64,000 nt of DNA, taken from positions 42,291-106,290 of the IMG/VR virus record IMGVR_UViG_3300025096_002712. One strand, written 5' to 3'. The notes beneath the pieces were generated by a model. The model made no database searches, was not told where the DNA came from, and worked only from the letters and a program-made list of their open reading frames with translations. The translations under genes were made by a program, and so were the position numbers. Position 1 is the stretch's first letter, and every line of letters starts with the position of its first letter. This document shows, piece after piece, positions 46,412-54,450 of the stretch. The DNA comes from a virus.

Positions 46412-47443
46412 ATGCGAGTTTTAATAACAGGTATTACAGGTTTTGTCGGTAGTCATATGGTAGACTACTTAATCAAAAATGTTCCAAATGTAGAAATATT
46501 TGCAATTCGAAGGTGGAGAAGTAGAGACGATAGTATTAAACATTTATATTCTCCTGAAAAATATGGCGATGATAAACAAGATAATGTTCAATTCATAGAG
46601 TCAGATTTATTAGATAGGGGAAGTATTTATAATGCAATTTATATTTCAAAACCAGATGTTGTTTATCATTTTGCCGCTCAAAGTTTTCCAGAAGCTAGTT
46701 TTCTAACACCAAGTAGTACGCTAACTACTAACATAATAGGAACTACAAATCTCTTAGAAGAATTACGACTTGCAAAAGAAAGAAATTATTGTAATCCTAC
46801 AATAATAAGTGTTTCTTCATCAGAAGTTTATGGTAATCCAACCGAAGATGAAATACCAATCACAGAAGATAATCCAATTAGAGCAGCAAATCCCTATTCT
46901 ATATCAAAAGTTGGACATGATTTAATGTCCCAATATTATCATAAGGCATATGATATGAAAGTTATAATCACTCGAATGTTTTCACACGAGGGTTCTCGTA
47001 GAGGAAAACGATTTGCATTATCATGGTTTGCATATCAAATAGCAATGGCAGAAAATAGAGAGGATTTTCCGCCCTATGCTCCAAGTTTTCCAACACATCC
47101 TATTAAACACGGAAATCTTGATTCTGTTAGAACTTACAATCATATAGAAGATGCAGTTTATGCCTATTGGTTGGCAGTAGATAAATGTGATTATGGAGAA
47201 GTGTATAACATCGGTGGAGATTATACTTGTACGGTTGGAGATGCATTAGATATGTTGATATCCAAATCAAAAAATCCAAAGGCCTTTATAAAAGAACTTG
47301 ATCCTGATAGAGTCAGGCCAACAGATATCACATTGCAGATACCAAGTAGTGATAAGTTTAGAGAAAAAACTGGATGGAAACCAACAAAAGGATTGGAAGA
47401 AATTTGTGAAGATTTATTAAATTATTGGAGAGGGGTTTTATAG
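46412..47443 (+). CDS. GDP-mannose 4,6-dehydratase-like enzyme
   Basis: A 343-residue extended SDR. 'LITGITGFVGSHMVDYL' is the NADP loop (Gly7, Gly10, Gly13). 'VSSSEVYGNP' and 'NPYSISKVGHDLM' hold the catalytic Ser/Glu and Tyr162/Lys166. 'SHEGSRRGKRF' matches the 'NHESPRRG' motif of GDP-mannose 4,6-dehydratases. 'VRTYNHIEDAVYAYWL' and 'DPDRVRPTDI' follow the family closely. The reaction is GDP-mannose to GDP-4-keto-6-deoxymannose, the common precursor of GDP-fucose, GDP-colitose and GDP-perosamine. It heads the operon behind the structured leader. A related sugar-nucleotide dehydratase is the main alternative. Confidence 0.85.
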   Translation: MRVLITGITGFVGSHMVDYLIKNVPNVEIFAIRRWRSRDDSIKHLYSPEKYGDDKQDNVQFIESDLLDRGSIYNAIYISKPDVVYHFAAQSFPEASFLTPSSTLTTNIIGTTNLLEELRLAKERNYCNPTIISVSSSEVYGNPTEDEIPITEDNPIRAANPYSISKVGHDLMSQYYHKAYDMKVIITRMFSHEGSRRGKRFALSWFAYQIAMAENREDFPPYAPSFPTHPIKHGNLDSVRTYNHIEDAVYAYWLAVDKCDYGEVYNIGGDYTCTVGDALDMLISKSKNPKAFIKELDPDRVRPTDITLQIPSSDKFREKTGWKPTKGLEEICEDLLNYWRGVL

Positions 47444-48036
47444 TGAAAAATAGATTTTATGCAGTGGATATGTTTTATTATCCTTATGTCCAAAAACATT
47501 TGGGTGATAAATCACTACAAAATATTGTAACTACTGGTGGTTCTTTTGGAGCAATACATTGTGAAATTAAAAGACACGATGAACTTACATATGAAAATAT
47601 TTTTCATTATGAATTGATGGATAATCAAATACTTGACTTTGAGGATCAACGCCAATTTGGGGGTAAAATAGGTGGTAATGTAAAAAGTAAATCAGGACAA
47701 ATAATAAAAGATAATATTTTATGTCCAGATGACCCCATTCAATCTGTAAATTTAATTTATGCTGATGTCGGTGGAAATGGAGAATTGTATGATATAATGA
47801 TGGAAGGTGGTATTGAAAACGGGGTGAATAAAATACTTGAAGCTGGATTTGTTAATAATAAACTTGGAATATTAGTTTTTTTATATTTTGATGGGATAGG
47901 AATAGAACCATTTTTAGATAAACAATATGGTTCTTATAAATCAAAAGATTTTTTTAGTTCAAACATCGTGTGGGATGATGGACAACCAAACTGTTCTGGA
48001 ACTCAAAGATTAGATGGAGTAGTATTTTATGAGTGA
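47443..48036 (+). CDS. Protein of unknown function in sugar operon
   Basis: A 197-residue protein from GTG 47443, which shares its G with the previous TAG; GAGGGG lies upstream. Strands such as 'QNIVTTGGSFGAIHCEI', 'VNLIYADVGGNG' and 'NKLGILVFLYFDGIG' are compatible with a Rossmann-type, possibly methyltransferase-like (FkbM-like) fold, but the diagnostic motifs are weak. No function is assigned. The operon position ties it to GDP-sugar metabolism. Confidence 0.55.
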   Translation: MKNRFYAVDMFYYPYVQKHLGDKSLQNIVTTGGSFGAIHCEIKRHDELTYENIFHYELMDNQILDFEDQRQFGGKIGGNVKSKSGQIIKDNILCPDDPIQSVNLIYADVGGNGELYDIMMEGGIENGVNKILEAGFVNNKLGILVFLYFDGIGIEPFLDKQYGSYKSKDFFSSNIVWDDGQPNCSGTQRLDGVVFYE

Positions 48037-48550
48037 TTTTAAAGTAGAAGTAATAGATTCAGAAGTGTTTCCTGAGGTGAAAATATTGAAACCTGATCCT
48101 TGGTTTGATTATCGCGGTGAAATGTGGACATTTTGGGAAAAGGAAAACGAAGTGTTACCAAAAAAACACGAATGGAAAATATCCAAGTTTACTCGTTCAA
48201 GAAAAAATGTTCTTCGTGGATTACACGGAGATAATGTAACTTGGAAAAATATTACTTGTGTGTGGGGAGAAATATATCTGGTAGTTGTAGATAACCGACC
48301 AGATTCAGTAAATTATTTAGAATGGGATAGTTTTCTTATTTCTGAAAGAAATCATTTGAGTGTCTTAGTTCCACCTAATTTTTTAAATGGTCATTTATGT
48401 TTAAGTGAAGAATGTTTATTTCATTATACACAGGCATATCCAAACGACTACGTAGATTGGCAAGACCAAGATACTGCTAAGTGGAATGATGAAAGAATAG
48501 GAATAGAGTGGCCTATAAAAAACCCTATATTAAATTGGAGAGATAAGTGA
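48029..48550 (+). CDS. RmlC-like cupin (sugar 3,5-epimerase family)
   Basis: A 173-residue protein of the usual RmlC length. 'PWFDYRGEMWTFWE', 'SKFTRSRKNVLRGLHGD', 'CVWGEIYLVVVDNRPDS' and 'VPPNFLNGHLCLSE' match the dTDP-4-keto-6-deoxyglucose 3,5-epimerase family. The Arg-Gly-x-His motif 'RGLHGD' holds the catalytic His. Beside a GDP-mannose dehydratase, it would epimerise C3 and/or C5 of a keto-sugar. It overlaps both neighbours. Confidence 0.82.
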   Translation: MSDFKVEVIDSEVFPEVKILKPDPWFDYRGEMWTFWEKENEVLPKKHEWKISKFTRSRKNVLRGLHGDNVTWKNITCVWGEIYLVVVDNRPDSVNYLEWDSFLISERNHLSVLVPPNFLNGHLCLSEECLFHYTQAYPNDYVDWQDQDTAKWNDERIGIEWPIKNPILNWRDK

Positions 48551-49035
48551 GTATAGAGGACAATAAATTTATTCAAGAAATTTTAGAAAGTGGAGAAGTT
48601 CCTTTAATTTTTAATATGGGATACACAAACTGGCCAGTTGATGGAGAAATAATACCATTATTAAGATATTTTTGGAAGAATGGTATTGAAACTTTTAATT
48701 CTTGTGCTAGTCATGTTGAAGTATCTACTATTGAAGGTTGGGGATATTATTTTTCTTCGAAACCTTATGTTGTAGTTGATGATACTTCTATGCATTCACC
48801 ATTTATTGAACAATTAGAAAAGGAAGTTGATGAGATGGGATATCGTATGGAAGGAAGAGAGGATACTCGCTATCTAGCAACAAGGTTAGAGTTTATAAAT
48901 AAATCTATAAATCAACCCAAATATTCAAAATACGAATGGGATTTTAGAGACAACGGTATTGTTATTGGTGAAGTAGAAGAATTAATTGAAAAAAATCATA
49001 ACTTTTTAAGTAAGTTTAGGGATAAGGAGAATTAA
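48547..49035 (+). CDS. Conserved-type hypothetical protein
   Basis: A 162-residue protein from a GTG start overlapping the previous stop. 'VDGEIIPLLRYFWKNGIETFNSCASH' in pieces ('EIIPLLRYFWKNGI', 'FNSCASH') resembles a small phage family with a 'GI-T-x2-SC-x-GH' core. No reaction is known for it. The C-terminal half is acidic and helical. Role in the operon unknown. Confidence 0.55.
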   Translation: MSIEDNKFIQEILESGEVPLIFNMGYTNWPVDGEIIPLLRYFWKNGIETFNSCASHVEVSTIEGWGYYFSSKPYVVVDDTSMHSPFIEQLEKEVDEMGYRMEGREDTRYLATRLEFINKSINQPKYSKYEWDFRDNGIVIGEVEELIEKNHNFLSKFRDKEN

Positions 49036-49036
49036 T

Positions 49037-49624
49037 ATGATAGATAAACAATTTTTAATAGACTTTGAAACAGAAGTCAAAGAACGATATGAAGCAGGTG
49101 AAATTAAAGCGCCTGTTCATCTTGCATCAAATAATGAAGATGAACTTATAGAAATATTCGAGAATGTTAATAAAGATGATTGGGTATTTGCTAGTTGGAG
49201 AAATCATTATCATGCATTATTACACGGAATACCAAGAGATGTTCTGATGAACCAAATTATTAGAGGTAAGAGTATGAGTGTGTACTCAAAAGAACCAAAG
49301 TTTTATTCATCTGCAATAGTTGGTGGGATAATTCCAATAGCACTTGGAGTTGCACAATCAATTAAATTAAAAGGTGAATCAAATAAAGTTTGGTGTTTTG
49401 TTGGAGATATGACTTTTGAGAGTGGAATATTTCACGAGTCATATAAATACGCTAAGAACTTTGATTTACCATTACGATTTGTAGTTGAGGATAATAATCT
49501 TTCTACAAATACACCAGTTGATGAAACTTGGGGTGGTAAACAAGAAGTTCCAAGTGATATAATTTATTATCAATATAAAAGTGATTATCCACATCACGGA
49601 ACAGGAAATTGGGTGTTATTCTAA
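49037..49624 (+). CDS. Thiamine-diphosphate E1-alpha-like subunit
   Basis: A 195-residue protein. 'WVFASWRNHYHALLHGIP' is the typical E1-alpha start. 'SSAIVGGIIPIALGVAQSIK' and 'FVGDMTFESGIFHESYKYA' lead into the ThDP motif: Gly123-Asp124 and, 29-30 residues later, 'EDNNLS' (Asn153/Asn154). It ends 'YPHHGTGNWVLF'. Normal pyruvate dehydrogenase E1-alpha has about 330-360 residues, so this is a compact pyrophosphate-domain version. It forms a pair with the next gene. Split E1-like pairs are known in antibiotic sugar pathways, where they add a two-carbon branch to keto-sugars. Confidence 0.85.
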   Translation: MIDKQFLIDFETEVKERYEAGEIKAPVHLASNNEDELIEIFENVNKDDWVFASWRNHYHALLHGIPRDVLMNQIIRGKSMSVYSKEPKFYSSAIVGGIIPIALGVAQSIKLKGESNKVWCFVGDMTFESGIFHESYKYAKNFDLPLRFVVEDNNLSTNTPVDETWGGKQEVPSDIIYYQYKSDYPHHGTGNWVLF

Positions 49625-50154
49625 TGAAGTATAAAGATGAATTAATAAGAAGTATGGAGTGGTTATCCGAAAAAGAAGATACATATTTTATCGGACAATC
49701 AGTTAAGTATAGTGGTAATGCAATTTACAATACATTGAGTACATTACCAAGTGAAAAATTAATTGAATTACCAGTATTTGAAGAAATTCAAATGAGTATG
49801 AGTACAGGTATGGCTATGAATGGATTAGTTCCTATTAGTTGTTTTCCACGATTTGATTTTTTAATGAGATGTATGGATGCGTTGGTAAATCATTTAGATA
49901 AAATGCAAAATATGACCGAATTCAATTATAGACCAAAAGTAATTATGAGAACATCTATTGGTTCTACCAATCCTTTAAATGGTGGTGTTCAGCATACCAA
50001 TAATTATACAAATGAATTTAAATCAATTTTAAAAGAAGTCAAAGTTGTATTGTTAAATGAACCAGAAGAAATATTTCCTGCGTTTGAGAAGGCATATAAT
50101 AGACAAGGTTCTACATTATTGATTGAACACGGAGATCATTATAATGATAAGTAA
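49624..50154 (+). CDS. Thiamine-diphosphate E1-beta-like (pyrimidine domain) subunit
   Basis: A 176-residue protein from ATG 49624, which shares its A with the previous TAA. The protein matches the N-terminal pyrimidine-binding domain of E1-beta/transketolase: 'FIGQSVKYSGNAIYNTL', 'LIELPVFEEIQMSMSTGMAM' in pieces and 'PISCFPRFDFLMRCMDAL'. The Glu of 'PVFEEIQ' is in the place of the ThDP-activating glutamate. The usual C-terminal domain of E1-beta is absent. With the previous gene it would form a minimal alpha/beta ThDP enzyme. Pyruvate is a likely acyl donor (inference). Confidence 0.8.
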   Translation: MKYKDELIRSMEWLSEKEDTYFIGQSVKYSGNAIYNTLSTLPSEKLIELPVFEEIQMSMSTGMAMNGLVPISCFPRFDFLMRCMDALVNHLDKMQNMTEFNYRPKVIMRTSIGSTNPLNGGVQHTNNYTNEFKSILKEVKVVLLNEPEEIFPAFEKAYNRQGSTLLIEHGDHYNDK

Positions 50155-51316
50155 ATCTTTAGATTTAACTGGACAATCACTATGGAAATATCCACTTGCA
50201 AGTGATACTATAGATGAACTTGATATAAGTTCTCTAATTGATTGGTTAAGCACAAATCCAAGACTTACTATGGGGGATGTTACTAAAAAGTTTGAAAGAT
50301 TATGGGCCGAATATATTGGTACTAAATATTCTGTATATGTTAATAGTGGTTCATCAGCAAATTTATTGATGGTGTATTCTCTGTTAAATGCTAACAAATT
50401 AAAGAATAAAAGATTGTTAGTTCCAGCGTGTGGATGGGTTACTACCGTAAGCCCACTCATTCAGTTTGGTATTGAACCTATAATGGTTGATGCAGATAAA
50501 GACAATTATAATATTGATTTGAATATCGTAGAAGATTATTTAAAACAAGGTGATATTGATGGGTTTATATTTGTTCATGTTCTTGGAGTTCCACACAGAA
50601 AGAAAGACCTTTTATATTTAAAGGAAAAGTATGGATGTTATATTCTCGAAGATTCTTGTGCATCAGTCGGTGCCAAGTATGACGATGGAAGTTATGTTGG
50701 TACACTTGGGGATATGTCATCTTATTCATTTTATTTTGGTCATCAATTATCTACGATTGAAGGTGGTTTTATTAATACAGACGATGAGTTTTTATATAAG
50801 GAATTATTAAAGTTAAGATCACACGGGTGGGTAAAGGATATAGTAAATGATGAATATCGAAATGATGAAAACTTTCCTTTTATATTTAATGAACCAGGAT
50901 TTAATGTAAGGTCTACTGATTTACAGGCATATATAGGATTGGGACAATTAAAAAAGGCTGATGGTATATTTCAAAAACGAAGCGAAAATCATTTACGGTA
51001 TATTGAAAAATTAAATTATAGGTTTGAATTACAAGATTGTACAAATACTATTCCTGTTAGTTTACATATTGGTATATTGGCAGAATCAAACGAACATAGA
51101 AAAAAAGTAATTCAAGAATGTAATGAGAATAGTATAGAAACAAGAGTTTGGTCACACGGAAATCTTGGAAAACATAATTTTTGGACAAGTAGATATGGTG
51201 AATTTGAAGGAAAAATTGCAAACAAAATTTATGAACGAGGATTTATTATACCAACTCATCCATTAATAAACTTGGAAGATGTAGATTTCATATCAGAGGT
51301 TTGTAATGGAGTATAA
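50144..51316 (+). CDS. ColD/RfbH-like PLP-dependent sugar 3-dehydratase
   Basis: A 390-residue protein of the DegT/DnrJ fold; ATG 50144 has GGAG nine bases upstream. 'YVNSGSSANLLMVYSL', 'VPACGWVTTVSPLI' and 'ILEDSCASVGAKYDDG' are family motifs. At the PLP site 'SFYFGHQLSTIEGG' has His200 where aminotransferases have the Schiff-base lysine. This Lys-to-His change is the hallmark of GDP-4-keto-6-deoxymannose 3-dehydratase (ColD) and CDP-hexose 3-dehydrase (RfbH). It therefore removes the C3 hydroxyl rather than adding an amine. RfbH's iron-sulfur cysteines are not evident, so ColD is the closer model. Its substrate would come from the enzyme at 46412. Confidence 0.87.
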   Translation: MISKSLDLTGQSLWKYPLASDTIDELDISSLIDWLSTNPRLTMGDVTKKFERLWAEYIGTKYSVYVNSGSSANLLMVYSLLNANKLKNKRLLVPACGWVTTVSPLIQFGIEPIMVDADKDNYNIDLNIVEDYLKQGDIDGFIFVHVLGVPHRKKDLLYLKEKYGCYILEDSCASVGAKYDDGSYVGTLGDMSSYSFYFGHQLSTIEGGFINTDDEFLYKELLKLRSHGWVKDIVNDEYRNDENFPFIFNEPGFNVRSTDLQAYIGLGQLKKADGIFQKRSENHLRYIEKLNYRFELQDCTNTIPVSLHIGILAESNEHRKKVIQECNENSIETRVWSHGNLGKHNFWTSRYGEFEGKIANKIYERGFIIPTHPLINLEDVDFISEVCNGV

Positions 51317-51932
51317 TAAATTTCTTAAAGAGGGATATATAATAGTTGATGACTTTTTACCACAAGATGAGGCGTTAAAATTAGAATCGTTATATTCTAA
51401 TAATAGTGATTGGTCACTTGCAGATCAAGTAAGAGACGATTTATATACAACATCTCATTTTCAAAGTGCACGAACAAAATCTAAGTACTTACCTAAAGAG
51501 AATGAATCATATAGTGCTAGATTTTGGAGTTCTGTAGAATTGGTTTCACAAGTAGAAAAAATTCATGATAAATATTTTAAACCTTTATTGAAAGAAATTA
51601 GTTCGTTTGAGTTGAGTGAATATAATGTTAGATGTTATAAAATGGATGAGGGTTGTCATTACAGAACACATTTAGACCAATGGGTTGGTGATATTGGCTG
51701 TATATATTACATTAATCAAAAATGGATGTGGGATTGGGGAGGCATATTACATTTGGATACAGCATCAGAAGAAAATGATGATAGTGATTCTGTTGTTCCA
51801 ATTTTTCCAAAATTTAATCGAGCATTGATTATGAATAATACACTTGAAAAGTTTAAGTTTCCACATTTTATTAGTCATGTGGCAGACTACGCACAGTATC
51901 CAAGATATACATTAATTACATTTGGGAGATAA
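51306..51932 (+). CDS. 2OG-Fe(II) oxygenase (prolyl-4-hydroxylase-like)
   Basis: A 208-residue protein. 'GYIIVDDFLPQDEAL' is a typical N-terminus. 'HYRTHLDQWVGDIGCIYYIN' gives the H-x-D. 'WGGILHLD' and the later 'FPHFISHVADYAQYPRYTLITFG' give the distal His and Arg. It hydroxylates a side group using Fe(II) and 2-oxoglutarate. Placed right after the ColD-like gene, it may oxidise the sugar product or another operon component. Confidence 0.75.
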   Translation: MEYNKFLKEGYIIVDDFLPQDEALKLESLYSNNSDWSLADQVRDDLYTTSHFQSARTKSKYLPKENESYSARFWSSVELVSQVEKIHDKYFKPLLKEISSFELSEYNVRCYKMDEGCHYRTHLDQWVGDIGCIYYINQKWMWDWGGILHLDTASEENDDSDSVVPIFPKFNRALIMNNTLEKFKFPHFISHVADYAQYPRYTLITFGR

Positions 51933-51933
51933 A

Positions 51934-52908
51934 ATGTTTAAAGATAAAAATATATTAGTAACTGGTGGAACAGGAATGATAGGTAGAGAGTTAGTTCAAC
52001 TACTATTAGATAGGGGAGCAAAAATAAGAGTTGCATCACTTGATGAACCAGTTGATTTTTTTGAAGAAGTAGAATTTCATAAAGTAGATTTGACCAATTA
52101 TGAAAATTGTGAAATGATATGTGAGGGTATGGATTATGTATTTCATGTTGCTGGTATAAAGGCATCTGCGGAAATGCCTAAAATAAAACCTTTAAATTAT
52201 TTTATTCCATTGGTTAAGTTTAATATTAATATGATGGAAGCAGCATTTAAAGCAGGAGTGAATTGGTATTTATATACGAGTTCGTATGGAGTATACACAC
52301 CATCAGAAATATCACACGAAGATGATATGTGGAAAACATTTCCATCTGATAATGATAAGTTGCCTGGTTGGGCAAAACGAATGGGTGAATTACAGGCAGA
52401 AGGTTATAAAATACAATATGATTGGGATAATATTTCTATTGTTAGACCAGCCAATGTTTATGGTAAATGGGATAATTTTGAATTAGAAACTGCAATGGTA
52501 ATCCCATCTTTAATTAGAAAGGCAGAAGAGGCAGGTGTTGGTGGAACTATGAGTGTTTGGGGAGATGGAACACCAATTAGAGATTTTATTCATTCTAAAG
52601 ATGTAGCAAGAGGAATGGTTTTTGCAGTAGAAAATAAAATAACTGAACCATTGAATCTTGGAAGTGGGGATGGTGTTAATATTGCAAAATTAGCATCAAG
52701 TATTGCTGCACGTTTTGAATGTGGAATTGATTTTGATTCAAGTAAACCAAATGGTGATCACAAAAGAATATTAGATATGTCAAGGGCATATAGTTATGGT
52801 TTTAAAAATGTGGTTGATATTGATGATGGTATTGAAGAAACTATTGAATGGTATCTTGATAATAAAGATAATAAATTAGATTTTAGACATAATCCATTTG
52901 AGGACTGA
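51934..52908 (+). CDS. GDP-fucose-synthase-like SDR with altered active site
   Basis: A 324-residue protein from ATG 51934 (GGGAGA upstream). 'NILVTGGTGMIGRELVQLL' is the NAD(P) loop. The normal Y-x3-K element reads 'LPGWAKRMGE', with Pro where the catalytic Tyr is expected. 'VRPANVYGKWDNF' and 'IRDFIHSKDVARGM' are otherwise typical of the WcaG/Fcl-type reductases. The lost Tyr suggests changed or lost catalysis. It would otherwise reduce the C4 keto group of a GDP-deoxy-sugar. Related to the SDR at 54440. Confidence 0.78.
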   Translation: MFKDKNILVTGGTGMIGRELVQLLLDRGAKIRVASLDEPVDFFEEVEFHKVDLTNYENCEMICEGMDYVFHVAGIKASAEMPKIKPLNYFIPLVKFNINMMEAAFKAGVNWYLYTSSYGVYTPSEISHEDDMWKTFPSDNDKLPGWAKRMGELQAEGYKIQYDWDNISIVRPANVYGKWDNFELETAMVIPSLIRKAEEAGVGGTMSVWGDGTPIRDFIHSKDVARGMVFAVENKITEPLNLGSGDGVNIAKLASSIAARFECGIDFDSSKPNGDHKRILDMSRAYSYGFKNVVDIDDGIEETIEWYLDNKDNKLDFRHNPFED

Positions 52909-52909
52909 T

Positions 52910-53848
52910 ATGGGATATTTAAAAATAACGAACAAATTTTGGCAAAGTGACGTCTGTACTGGTTTTGGAAATCGTATTCCACATTGGGCATTAGCATATA
53001 AAATAAGTGAACACCACGATTTTAAATTTACTATTTTACTTGATTCATTTCATTGGCCAGAAACCACTTATGTTGATTTCCCACAGACAGAATCTACTTT
53101 TTTAGATGATAATTTATACGGAGAGTTTATAGAACTCACAATGGATGAGAGTATATTAGACTTGGATACATCTAAAAATTACTATTTGAATGGTGAGAAT
53201 TTAGAAAGTGTAGAAAAATCAGAACCATCTAATCCAGAACCAACTGGAATTTTCTATTTACCTCCAGTTTATACATTATTAAAATTAAAAAATTCTTATT
53301 TAGAGTCTTTAATAAAAGATAAAGTAAAAGATGCAGTAGGTGTTCATGTGAGAAAAAATAATGTTGCTCCTGTTGATATTTCAGAAGGAGATATTATTTA
53401 CGAAAGAAATACTGATTTATATGAAGCATATGAAAAGGTAGAATATATTAATACCTTTTCTGAATTGGTAAAAGATTATGATGATGGTCAAATATTTTAC
53501 ATAAGTAGTGATATATCAACAACATATAGAGATTTAAAGGCTATGAATGAAGAAGAACTTTTTTCTTTGTTCCCTAATTATAGTGATTTTTTTGTTACAA
53601 AAGAAATATATCAAGAATATAATTGTATAGATTATACTGATATAATTCCAGATTATAATTTTGGATTTCCACTTGGAGCTATGAATGATAATGGTGTATT
53701 AAAAAGTGGTGGAGTTTCTAATTTAGTTTATTTTAAAAAAGTATTGAGGGATGTTGTTGATTTGTTTAGTTTGATGTATTGTAAAGATTTTATACCAGCT
53801 CTTTCTAGCTGGTCAGTATTTGTACAATTTTATAGAAAAGAATTGTGA
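52910..53848 (+). CDS. Fucosyltransferase-like glycosyltransferase
   Basis: A 312-residue protein from ATG 52910 (GAGGA upstream). 'TGFGNRIPHWALAYKI' is the typical N-terminal loop of the NodZ/GT23-like fold. 'AVGVHVRKNNVAP' is the GDP-sugar-binding H-x-R element. The C-terminal 'LFSLMYCKDFIPALSSWSVF' fits the S-x-F/W motif. As part of the GDP-sugar operon, it is the best candidate to transfer the sugar made here. Similarity to the proteins at 25820 and 35792 is only in the core motifs. Confidence 0.72.
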   Translation: MGYLKITNKFWQSDVCTGFGNRIPHWALAYKISEHHDFKFTILLDSFHWPETTYVDFPQTESTFLDDNLYGEFIELTMDESILDLDTSKNYYLNGENLESVEKSEPSNPEPTGIFYLPPVYTLLKLKNSYLESLIKDKVKDAVGVHVRKNNVAPVDISEGDIIYERNTDLYEAYEKVEYINTFSELVKDYDDGQIFYISSDISTTYRDLKAMNEEELFSLFPNYSDFFVTKEIYQEYNCIDYTDIIPDYNFGFPLGAMNDNGVLKSGGVSNLVYFKKVLRDVVDLFSLMYCKDFIPALSSWSVFVQFYRKEL

Positions 53849-54450
53849 GATTAGAACACTTTGGAGAATTGGAATCTTGTATGGTATCAAAATTTGATAA
53901 GACTATAGAAATTGTTAATTCTCATTCAAGATTAATGTTTGTGTCTACTACTGGTTATACCATATGGTGGAAAAACTTTGGAGAAGGCAAACCCGCGAAA
54001 ACTTCTACATATTTTATAGATTTTAATTTTCCTAATTCACATCAAAAACTTGGTAATTATACTTTCAATACAAGAGAATATGATGGAATAATTTTGAAAA
54101 ACATAGGCAAACCTCATTTTGAACTTTGTAAATGGTCCATTGAGAATTATATTGAAGGAAAGCCAAAAGATGATCAGAGGAGAATAAAAAAATATTTTTT
54201 TGATGGGAAATCTACTACTGATTGTATTCAGAAGTTTTTACAGCAAACAGGAATGATAAGAGTTAATTGGAAATTAAGTGAAGGGGCAGAATTAAATATA
54301 GAATCACATCATCCCCTTACCAGTTCACAAAGAAGATTTTTTATAGATCTTATAGAAAGTTATAATATTATTATAGATAAAATTTATATAGATGATTACT
54401 CAAAAGAACAATGTATTAAAAGACAATTAGGATTAAATTATGTTTTATAA
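53845..54450 (+). CDS. Protein of unknown function in sugar operon
   Basis: A 201-residue protein from a GTG overlapping the previous TGA. It begins with strands ('SHSRLMFVSTTGYTIWWKNF') and ends with a helical region ('SSQRRFFIDLIESYNIIIDKIYIDDYS'). No family motif is recognised. The C-terminal layout, 'hydrophobic helix then I-x-D', resembles other phage proteins without known function. Its tight overlaps with the transferase before and the SDR after it suggest a role in the same pathway. Confidence 0.55.
   Translation: MRLEHFGELESCMVSKFDKTIEIVNSHSRLMFVSTTGYTIWWKNFGEGKPAKTSTYFIDFNFPNSHQKLGNYTFNTREYDGIILKNIGKPHFELCKWSIENYIEGKPKDDQRRIKKYFFDGKSTTDCIQKFLQQTGMIRVNWKLSEGAELNIESHHPLTSSQRRFFIDLIESYNIIIDKIYIDDYSKEQCIKRQLGLNYVL

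Noticed and set aside
49037-50154. Phage-borne pyruvate dehydrogenase for energy metabolism
   Set aside because: Both subunits are much shorter than normal, no E2 or E3 genes follow, and the neighbours are all sugar enzymes.
50116-50460. Minus-strand frame of 114 codons opposite the ColD-like gene
   Set aside because: Shadow of a well-supported + strand gene; no independent signals.
50144-51316. Sugar aminotransferase
   Set aside because: The PLP lysine is His200, so the dehydratase subgroup fits better.
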